This document shows, piece after piece, positions 57,701 through 64,000 of a DNA stretch of 64,000 bases. Below the pieces are notes generated by a model. That model searched no databases. It was not told the DNA's origin and saw nothing but the letters and a program-made list of their open reading frames with translations. This stretch comes from Mytilus trossulus (lineage: Eukaryota > Mollusca > Bivalvia > Mytilida > Mytilidae), in contig NC_086377.1 of the NCBI RefSeq assembly GCF_036588685.1, positions 71,368,283-71,432,282 of the forward strand. Direction: 5' to 3'. Made by a program: the position numbers and the translations under genes. The stretch's first letter is position 1. Each line of letters begins with the position of its first letter.

Positions 57701-59019
57701 AACCTAAGGGACCATTAAGAACAGTGGAGAATTTACAAGACGACGTTAATCAAGTTGTTGGGAAAATCCAAACAAATGAAAAGAACTTTATTGTTCGAGG
57801 GATCAAGGGACCTTTCTGGTTCATGTTTTTGAAACATTTCAATGTTATCCATGGATTTGTCATTGATTATATGCATGGGGTATGTGCTGGAGTTATGAAA
57901 ATGCTTCTTACTTTGTGGTTTGACAAGCAACATAAAACAGAGAATTTTTCAATGTTTATACATAAAGGATCAGTAAACACAAGACTAAGTTCAATACATC
58001 CAAACTTACATATAACCAGACCACCAAGAAGTTTAGATGATTTAAGCCATTGGAAGTCTGCAGAGTATCGGAACTTTTTATTTCTTTGGAGTTTGCCTGT
58101 CCTTCATGATATCTTGCCAAATGAATATTATTTACATTTTTCTTTATTAGTTCGTGGAATTTACAACCTAGCAAGGGAAAATGTTTCCGACAAGGATCTA
58201 AAGAATGCCGAAAGATGTTTATTTCTTTTCATTGAGAATTTCCCAAATTTATATTCTTCTAGATATCTAACAATGAATTGTCATCAGCTTTTGCATATCA
58301 CTGATTGTGTACGCGCTAATGGACCATTGTTTGTGAATAATTGTTTTGCTTTTGAAGATCTTAATGGCTATATTATTAAAAACATTCACGGAACTACTGG
58401 AATTGAAATGCAAGTTATTAATGCAATTACAAAAATGCAAGCACTACCAACATTACAGGAACTTCATATTGACAAAGGATCAACAGATGAAGCCTTATTT
58501 AATAGCATGACAAGACCAAATTTCATTCACAATGCAGATTGTATCGAAGAGGGAATATTTCACTTAGGGCAAACATTTAAAATGAGACTTGATGATTCAG
58601 AATACACTGCTGTATGTGATTTTCTAGGAACATGCTTGCCTCAACTTGATATAGTTGAATACAAAAAAATATTCATAACCAAAATATCAAGTGCAGTTTA
58701 CGGTACTTCCTATGGGCGCTTACTTAAAAGAAATCAGAGTGTTGTGAAGTATGATGCACTAGATGTAGTACATTTTGGGAGTGTAAAAACATTTATTCAG
58801 ATAGAAAATTTTGACGGTGGAATTTTGAATGTGGCTCTTATACATCCGTTTACAACATTGTTATCATATACAAATCAACAGTCTTGTCACCAAGTAACAA
58901 CTCAATTTGAAAATATTGTTGCAGTTCCTTTACAAAATATTTTGAAAGTATGCACTTTTGTGAAATGTGGAAAAAATCTTTTTGTTGTCGAGTTTCCAAA
59001 CAAATATGAGAAAGATTAA
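54652..59019 (+). CDS. tnp2-like EnSpm/CACTA transposase, intact
   Basis: 955 aa in three exons: 54652-54705, 55699-55926, 56434-59019 (54+228+2586 nt, all phase 0, canonical GT..AG). Exon 1: MPKNQKKRGPYNKRRKTE, a likely nuclear signal. Residues ~95-215: acidic. Zinc-ribbon-like CSHC...C....C at ~283-302. Then the tnp2 core: SFSMNTDGVQIFKSSSMSMW (first Asp ~384), ELPPSERKLKENIVYYGLWI, CDLPARCLVSNSMQFNGKYG (second Asp ~471) with GCWFC, VIDYMHGVCAG, MNCHQLLHITDCVRANGPLF and FAFEDLNGYIIKNIHG (Glu ~735). This is the DDE order of tnp2/CACTA transposases. Expected to cut at the 16-bp TIRs of this element. No stop or frameshift, so potentially active. It could be an old domesticated copy, but the TIRs and target duplication around it argue for a live element. 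Confidence 0.85.
54945..55310. repeat. Two GGATCC-edged MITE-like repeats in intron 1
   Basis: GGCGGATCCAGAGAGG with a long G run, a C run near 55052, GCATCCGCCCCTAGG near 55100, then a second related unit ending GGATCTGCCACTG at about 55306. Same family as 14.7 and 53.4 kb. Insertion into introns leaves the transposase intact. Confidence 0.6.
55699..55926 (+). CDS. Transposase exon 2
   Basis: 76 codons between TACATTTTAG and GTAAGT: TGIDEHSDNDQEETVTTCSK through PSPTCIPEDEVPSSTSAK. Acidic linker, phase 0 at both ends. Confidence 0.75.
56040..56190. repeat. Dispersed repeat fragment in intron 2
   Basis: GAGTGCTAATGAGACAACTC, AGGTCAAAGTATGGTCTTCA and CAGCAAGCTATAAACA: a diverged copy of the repeat at 15.85 and 18.54 kb. 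Confidence 0.55.
56434..59019 (+). CDS. Transposase exon 3 (catalytic)
   Basis: 862 codons including the stop, after TTTTTTTTTCTAG. Contains the zinc-ribbon-like motif and the whole DDE core described under the full gene. Read as an exon starting at TTG (Leu), not as an independent start. Confidence 0.9.
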   Translation: MRNLKTSSTIDRVDINTVVADQDCIDADMDNSSVISEDHITNTVNINQRTQNFEYNELVNEEIDELPIDGQLADTEFADEENASVIIDPIAETIIDETPNIPERPNPTENEVRDTNIPLYVGCSKSVGLILLMICSLSIRFKLSDEALSYIIAVMNMIMPDENNMIKSVYTVKEYLKKFVNFPTIHYLCSHCGTHTQKDAKTCTNKHCEKDLTQFGSVGYFIQHSVIAQLQLMAKRSSFLQKIRSYRFDHYSKNPDNNYRDIYDGSNYKNVFQKGFLKNPNSISFSMNTDGVQIFKSSSMSMWPVFMIINELPPSERKLKENIVYYGLWIGAKKPLMWSYLKPLHEELCKLEDGVELVDNCGSNFTLMGTLLNCVCDLPARCLVSNSMQFNGKYGCWFCLQPGETYTTNKRGHVHIFPYCENEPKGPLRTVENLQDDVNQVVGKIQTNEKNFIVRGIKGPFWFMFLKHFNVIHGFVIDYMHGVCAGVMKMLLTLWFDKQHKTENFSMFIHKGSVNTRLSSIHPNLHITRPPRSLDDLSHWKSAEYRNFLFLWSLPVLHDILPNEYYLHFSLLVRGIYNLARENVSDKDLKNAERCLFLFIENFPNLYSSRYLTMNCHQLLHITDCVRANGPLFVNNCFAFEDLNGYIIKNIHGTTGIEMQVINAITKMQALPTLQELHIDKGSTDEALFNSMTRPNFIHNADCIEEGIFHLGQTFKMRLDDSEYTAVCDFLGTCLPQLDIVEYKKIFITKISSAVYGTSYGRLLKRNQSVVKYDALDVVHFGSVKTFIQIENFDGGILNVALIHPFTTLLSYTNQQSCHQVTTQFENIVAVPLQNILKVCTFVKCGKNLFVVEFPNKYEKD

Positions 59020-59399
59020 AGTAAGAAAATCCTTTATTATGAACATATGATATTAGCTCAGATTAATTTCAGGAAAATAATTAATAGATAATCTGTAAAA
59101 ATGTACATGAGTATAAACGTATTTATGTCAACCATCAAGATATATCTGTTTATTATATGATCTAATAATATACCTGAAATGATTTATTTGTTATGATATT
59201 ATTTCTTTATTAATAAGAGTATTAAGAAGTTTTTTTAAATATTAATATTAAGTACTTGTTAAGTACAATGATGAGTTTCAGGATCATGAGTATATATATG
59301 GCATGGGGTAAAATTATAAGCTAAAACAAATATTTTATACATGCACATATATTGTCAGTTGAAGATGATCAACATTTATCATGTTTATTCTGATTTCAA

Positions 59400-59732
59400 T
59401 ACAACTGCCAAGAAATGTTTTTAGAGTTAAAAGAAATTCTAATGAAACTGCTATATAAAATAACTGCCAAGCTTATAAAGCTGAAATCTAGTCTGTGAAA
59501 TAAAAATTAAATAACTGCCAATAAATAACTGCCATTGAGAAAAACTGCTTTTGAAAACTGCCTAGAAATATTTGAACTGCTAAGCTTGGCAGTTATCATA
59601 TACCAGTAGGCAGTTATTCTGAACTGCCTAAATCAAAACTGCTTTGTACTGCTAAAATACTGCCTAAAATTTAAGAAACTGCCAAGGAACTGCTAAGGAA
59701 CTGCTTAAATAGGCAGTTCACTTTGACTTGGG
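59400..59732. repeat. Inner element right subterminal motifs and TIR
   Basis: About fifteen AACTGCC / CTGCCAAGGAACTGCT motifs from 59404 on, inverted relative to the left end, then the 16-bp TIR at 59717-59732. The array is longer than on the left, as is common in CACTA elements. Confidence 0.85.
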
Positions 59733-59734
59733 TG

Positions 59735-59870
59735 CGGTCAAATAATTTTGTTGTACAAGTCAACTGGAGGCATCAAAATTACTGAAATTTTGTTACGTAT
59801 CAGTATTTTGAGTAAAAAGAGGACATGCTGGTACCCTTAATTTAGACGAACAAAAATTTGTAGTCAATAT
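59735..59870. repeat. Satellite, right-hand remainder
   Basis: CGGTCAAATAATTTTGTTGT onward continues the satellite unit interrupted at 47983, in the variant expected from the alternation (AACTGGAGGCATC). Confidence 0.9.
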
Positions 59871-60187
59871 TTAAATGAATTAAACTATTGCTAAATGTGG
59901 ATGCATAGTTCAAGGATGTATAACTAACAAGGACGTATACACCTAACATCAAATATACTTCTTTTCAAAAATATACATAATATGATTGAATTTGATCTCG
60001 GAATATATATATATTCAGTGCCTGTTATCATTGTAACCGAGATCGTTTATATAATAGATAAATTGTCAGATCACAGATAAACTTGTGTTACGTTCTGTGC
60101 GTACTTATTTTCAAATATTTGTATTTAATCCTGTTCATAAAACGGAAGTATTAATTTTCAAATTACTTTATTTTCGATGTTTATACT
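59871..60187. other. Outer element interior, no gene
   Basis: AT-rich, nothing recognised. Confidence 0.4.
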
Positions 60188-60640
60188 AGGAAACAAAGAT
60201 ATTTTTTTTTTTTTAAATCAACGAAGAGCGGTCCTGGTTACAAGTTAACTTAGTGTTGCGCAGACCAGTCAAAAGTTAACTTGGGAACAGGTCTGGTTTT
60301 GATCGGAGTTGTCCAAGCAGAAGTTAACTTTGTGGCAGGACCGGTTTCCAAGTTAACTTATGTTAACTTTATGACAGGACCGGTTCCGAAGTTAACTTAT
60401 GTTAACTTATGACAGGACTGGTTCGAAGTTAACTTATATCAATAGCGGACCTGTTTCCAAGTTAACTTTTTGGCAGACATAAAAACAGTCCTAGGACCAA
60501 GTCCGCTTTTCAAGTTAACTAGATTTTGGTCCTAGGACTGGTCAGAGCAGTCCTATATTCGGTCACAGGTTAACTTTGACCAGTTCAAATGACTGGTTAT
60601 CAAGTTAACTTGCTGTACAGGTTAGGAGTGCACCCATCTG
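60188..60640. repeat. Outer element right subterminal array
   Basis: More than ten AAGTTAACTT-type palindromes alternating with GACAGGACCGGTT and GTCCTAGGACTGGTC blocks, ending in the right TIR. Mirrors the left end in motif content, not in exact order. Confidence 0.8.
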
Positions 60641-60642
60641 TA

Positions 60643-61620
60643 GTTGTTACAAGAAGATTTCGCAAAAGTTTCACCAAGCTTGTTGGCAATATCCTTTTCA
60701 GATGTTAATAAATCATAGCCGTCTTTCAAATGATTTACAGTGGCTTTAGAATTTTTACCTTTTATTTTGTTTACCATATTCCACACTTTTGACATCGGAG
60801 TGCGAGATGTAATCCCCGAGAAAAAAAATTTCCAGGATGTTCGTCGGGCTTGCCTACAAGTCCGCCGTGCCTTAGCGCGAAAAATACGGAAATTACTCAG
60901 TTTTCCGTCGTTGGTTGTTGATTGAACCGTCTTTCAGATTTTTTACGGTCGCCTATGGCTTGATCACAAGCGTCATCAAACCATGGTTTGCTGGGATGTT
61001 TCGGATTTGCCGAGGTCTTGGGAATAGTTCTGTCAGCAATTGACGTTAAAACTGTATTAAAAGTTAAAATTGAATCTTGTACAGTCTCAAACATCTTTGA
61101 CTGAAGTTCCGCTTGACAGAGATTCTCAAACAAGGACCAGTCCGCCTTGTCAAGTTTCCAACGTGGTACTCTCTGTTAGGCAGAAGTAAAAAGATGTTCA
61201 AGTACTATTGGAAAGTGATCACTTCCACATAGATCATCATGAAACCGCCATGAATAATCCAGAAGCAGAGAGGGATCGCAAATAGTGATATCAATAGAAG
61301 AATAAGACCCGTTTCCAGGATGAAGATACGTATTAGATCCATCATTACAAATGCATAATCCTCTTTGAGAGACAAAGTCCTCAATGATCTTACCTTTGGC
61401 ATTATGAGTCTTGCTATCCCATAATGGATTGTGAGCATTGAAGTCGCCCATAAGTATAAATGGTGAGGTTAATTGATCAGTGAGGTTATTGAGTTTTGCT
61501 TTATCTATAATTGAATTGGGTGGAATATATACCGAACATAAAGTAATTGTTTTGTCTAATGATAAACGAATTGCAACTGCTTGCAGATCCGTGGTGAGTT
61601 GGACTGTGCTATGTAAAATT
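60643..61620 (-). mobile_element. LINE endonuclease region, truncated both sides
   Basis: Minus strand: TTDLQAVAIRLSLDKTITLC, FILMGDFNAHNPLWDSKTHN (catalytic GDFN), YSSIDITICDPSLLLDYSWR and GSDHFPIVL (SDH): an APE-type endonuclease of an I/Nimb-like LINE. A TAA then interrupts the frame near 61176. KMFETVQDSILTFNTVLTSI, PWFDDACDQAIGDRKKSERR, a frameshift near 60900 and VWNMVNKIKGKNSKATVNHL lead to the RT-side linker, which stops at 60643 where the outer element begins. The RT domain is absent from the window. Confidence 0.8.
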
Positions 61621-62340
61621 GACAATTGTATAACAAGTACAATTGAACCAACCACAGCTTTATTTAAAAATTGCAACATTTTTTTCAGTAAATTTTACTA
61701 CTTTTGGGACATTCATTCAGATTTTACCTATATTGATAATTTTTCAACATTTTACTTTTAATATGACAACTTTTATTATAAACGATATGATGTTACCTTA
61801 AATCGGTTATTTGATCAAGACAATTTCCATATGTGTATTGACAATTGTATAACAAGTACAATTGAACCAACCACAGCTTTATTTAAATATTTCAATTCTT
61901 CAGTCAATTTTACTTCTTTTTGGATATTCATTGGGATGTTACCTTTATAGATATAGTTTTTCCACATTTTACTGTCAATTTGACAACTTTTTTAATCATT
62001 GTAATGATGTTACCTTAAATCGGTCATTTGAGTAATATAATTTTGTTATATGTTCTCTCATTGATAACAAGTACACTTGAACCAACCACAGCTTTATTTA
62101 AAAATTTCAATTCTTTCAGTCAAATTTACTTCTTTTTGCATATTCATTGGGATTTTACCTTTATAGATAGTTTTTCTACATTTCACTTTCAATTTGACAA
62201 CTTTTATGACAAACGATATGATGTTACCTTAAATCGGTCATTCGATCAAGACAATTTTTTAATATGTATTGAGAATTGTATTAGAATTGAACCAACTACA
62301 GGTTTATTAAAAAAATACATTTTTCAGTTAATTTAGGCCA
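61621..62340 (+). repeat. ~215-bp tandem array, four units
   Basis: ATAACAAGTACAATTGAACC blocks at 61630, 61849 and 62064, and a diverged one near 62285, each followed by CCACAGCTTTATTTAAA, a T-rich stretch and GATGTTACCTTAAATCGGT. Partly open in each unit (YDVTLNRSFDQDNF). A minus-strand relative occurs at 32.1 kb. Confidence 0.85.
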
Positions 62341-63160
62341 GGTGTGCTAAAAATGAGTGCACTCCTTGACGGGAAGATAGATGGATAGAGCGAAGATTCC
62401 GCGCATTATACAAAATGTACTTCGGTCCCCAATGAAGTTACAAAAAAAGTATTCAATTTATATAGGACGATATCCATATCCTTTGCAGCAGAAGATCGAG
62501 CCCCTTTCCCATTAACAGAAGAGCTTCGTGTCCTACCATCGGATTATCGGACTGTCAGACTACTGAACTGTCGGAATATAGGGTTGTCAAATTATAGCTA
62601 CGCTCCCCCTTCAGATAGCATTATTAAAAATAATATGACACACGGTCGAGTAACTGCAGTTTCTAAACAAAACAAAAAATAGCAATTTATTTTGCGTTAT
62701 ATGTGCAATGAAGCAGGACTCGTGATTATCCAAATAAGTTCCCAAACGGTTGATAAAATATGGAAAGTCTAACTGGAAAAAAAAGTTATGTCCAGTGCGA
62801 ATTTTATATGACTGGCCGTTCTTTTAAGAGACTAGGTACTTGTTGTATGTGTATATAATTTTAGAGGTCAATATAATCAGTTTGATTTTCAATTTTGATA
62901 TGCGATTTGTTGGGTTTTCTTCTTTTCTTAAAAATCAATATAAGCATGTCAGGATGATATATGATATTTCGCATTATCGAATGAAGAATTTGGATGAGTT
63001 GATTTTTTTTTGTATATTATACCAATTATTTAAATTGTTACTATGCATTTATAAATACCATTGATAATACATCTAACACACGATAATCATTGCTTGAAGC
63101 AAATGAGCCAATCTTTTTCAGGTTGAGATGGAATATTCTCGTTATTTAATTTTAATAGTT
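62341..63160. other. Non-coding stretch
   Basis: No supported gene or clear repeat; AT-rich short frames only. Confidence 0.4.
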
Positions 63161-63169
63161 TGATAATCG

Positions 63170-63835
63170 AAAACCCTGGTTCGTTCGTTCGTTCGTTCCT
63201 TCGTACGAGTATAATGATCGAAAACTCTGAAACGTTCGTTCCTTCCTTCGTGAGTGAGTTAGTTCGTTCGTGAATTCGTTCGTTTGTCAGTGAGTCAAAT
63301 CTTCAATGCGAACAAAAAGAGGGTTAAGTGTAAGTTCGTTCTTTCCTTCCTTTGTTCGTTTGCTAGTCCGTTCGTAAGTGAGTGAATGAGTGCGTGCGTC
63401 TATTCTTTCGTAAGTGAGTTTTTGAGGTAATGAGTTTGTTCGTTCGTTTGTGAGTGAGTGGCATCTTCTATTTTTTTTTTGTTCTATGCGAACGAAAATA
63501 GGGTAAAGTGTTAGTTCGTTCGTTCCTTCCTTTGATTGTTTGTTCGTTCGTTAGTGAGTGATTAAGTTTGTTTGTGAGTGAGTGCGTTCGTTCGTTCGTT
63601 GGTACGTTCGTGTGTTTGATCGTTCGTTCCTTCGTTCATTATTGAGTTCGTGAGTTTGTTTGTTCGTTTGTGAGTGAATTCTTTTTTTTTGTGCTATGCA
63701 AACAAAAAGAGGATAAAGTGTTCGTGAGTGAGTGAGTTCATGTGTTCGTGAGAGAGTGGTTGAGTGAGTTCATGGGCGAGTGAGTTTTGTATTCTGCTTT
63801 TTTGTTTTTACATGTAACACGTTCTATGCGAACTG
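63170..63835. repeat. TTCG / GAGT compound microsatellite in larger units
   Basis: Blocks of (GTTC)n and (GAGT)n alternate with the conserved spacer TTCTATGCGAAC.AAA.AGGGT (about 63305, 63480, 63690 and 63820), so the microsatellite is nested in units of roughly 170 bp. Confidence 0.85.
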
Positions 63836-64000
63836 AAAGAGGGTATGTGTTAGATCCGATATTGATTTTTTTCAAAAAATATACACATAACAATGTTGCG
63901 TCTATACCAAATTGAATTTCAAAAGTTAAAATTTTTTTTTTATTTTTCAGATTTCAAATAGTGGGGATAATGTACCAGTGTCAGTTAAATACGACATGGG
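63836..64000. other. End of window, non-coding
   Basis: A pyrimidine-rich tract ending ATTTTTCAG near 63950 could be a splice acceptor for an exon continuing past the window (ATTTCAAATAGTGG...), but this cannot be judged here. Confidence 0.2.

Larger units (their letters stand above)
47984..59732. mobile_element. Complete two-gene EnSpm/CACTA-like transposon
   Basis: 11,749 bp bounded by perfect 16-bp inverted repeats CCCAAGTCAAAGTGAA. The target is a satellite unit: left flank ..GGATG, right flank TGCGGTC.., and intact units read GGATGCGGTC, so TG was duplicated. Both ends carry dense GGCAGTT/CTTGGCAGTT subterminal motifs in mirrored orientation, a CACTA-type trait. It contains two intact spliced genes transcribed divergently from a 461-bp shared intergenic region: a tnp2-type transposase (plus) and a BEN-domain protein (minus). 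The integrity of both genes suggests recent activity. CACTA elements usually start CACTA/CACTR; this one starts CCC, so superfamily placement rests on the transposase. Confidence 0.88.
44987..60640. mobile_element. Outer 15.65-kb TIR element (nest host)
   Basis: Left terminus CAGATAGGTGCGGTCC.. (44987) and the reverse complement of the right terminus CAGATGGGTGCACTCC.. (60640) agree at 18 of the first 21 positions. Both are flanked by TA, a plausible 2-bp target duplication. Each end continues into several hundred bases rich in AAGTTAACTT palindromes. The interior holds a ~267-bp satellite, no gene of its own, and the complete inner transposon (47984-59732). Without the insert it would be about 3.9 kb, a typical non-autonomous element. 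Superfamily unknown. Confidence 0.65.

Noticed and set aside
57733-58174. Minus-strand frames inside the transposase exon
   Set aside because: Antisense shadows of the tnp2-like catalytic exon.

Overview
The window looks like repeat-rich, AT-rich DNA from a bivalve mollusc, most likely a mytilid mussel. This is inferred from recognised dispersed repeat families, U2-type introns (GT..AG) and the abundance of SINEs, LINEs and DNA transposons; no host marker gene is present to prove it. Almost all coding sequence here belongs to mobile elements or to broken multi-copy genes.

Layout: 1-11.5 kb is mostly non-coding, with a tRNA-like SINE (340-612), inverted repeats (2.4 and 5.4 kb), a minisatellite (7.75 kb), and helicase and reverse transcriptase scraps (9.3-9.6 kb). 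11.5-13.3 kb is a minus-strand multi-copy gene broken by two homopolymer frameshifts. 13.3-20 kb holds tandem repeats, a KDZ-transposase exon and an inverted hairpin. 20-25.5 kb has decayed exons and a very recent 1390-bp tandem duplication. 26-35 kb has four large copies of a SINE with target-site duplications (TSDs), a nested LINE pair, an unknown broken gene hit by the SINE, and a RecQ-like fragment. 35.6-38.6 kb has a dead Harbinger nuclease and a frameshifted DDE-like transposase. 38.6-44.8 kb is largely empty.

The main find is at 44,987-60,640. A large terminal-inverted-repeat (TIR) element, inserted next to LINE sequence, contains a ~267-bp satellite. Inside that satellite sits a complete 11,749-bp DNA transposon (47,984-59,732). 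It has perfect 16-bp TIRs (CCCAAGTCAAAGTGAA), a 2-bp TG target duplication readable against intact satellite units, arrays of GGCAGTT-type subterminal motifs, and two intact, spliced, divergently transcribed genes. One is a 955-aa tnp2/EnSpm (CACTA-like) transposase in 3 exons. The other is a predicted 608-aa BEN-domain protein in 7 exons, including a 10-nt microexon. Both reading frames close exactly across canonical splice sites, unlike the decayed elements around them. By analogy with plant CACTA elements, which encode a transposase plus a subterminal-motif-binding protein, the BEN protein may be the accessory DNA-binding partner.

60.6-62.3 kb is a minus-strand LINE endonuclease region followed by a ~215-bp tandem array. 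63.2-63.8 kb is TTCG/GAGT microsatellite. Function calls rest on recognised motifs and splice logic only; no database search was possible.
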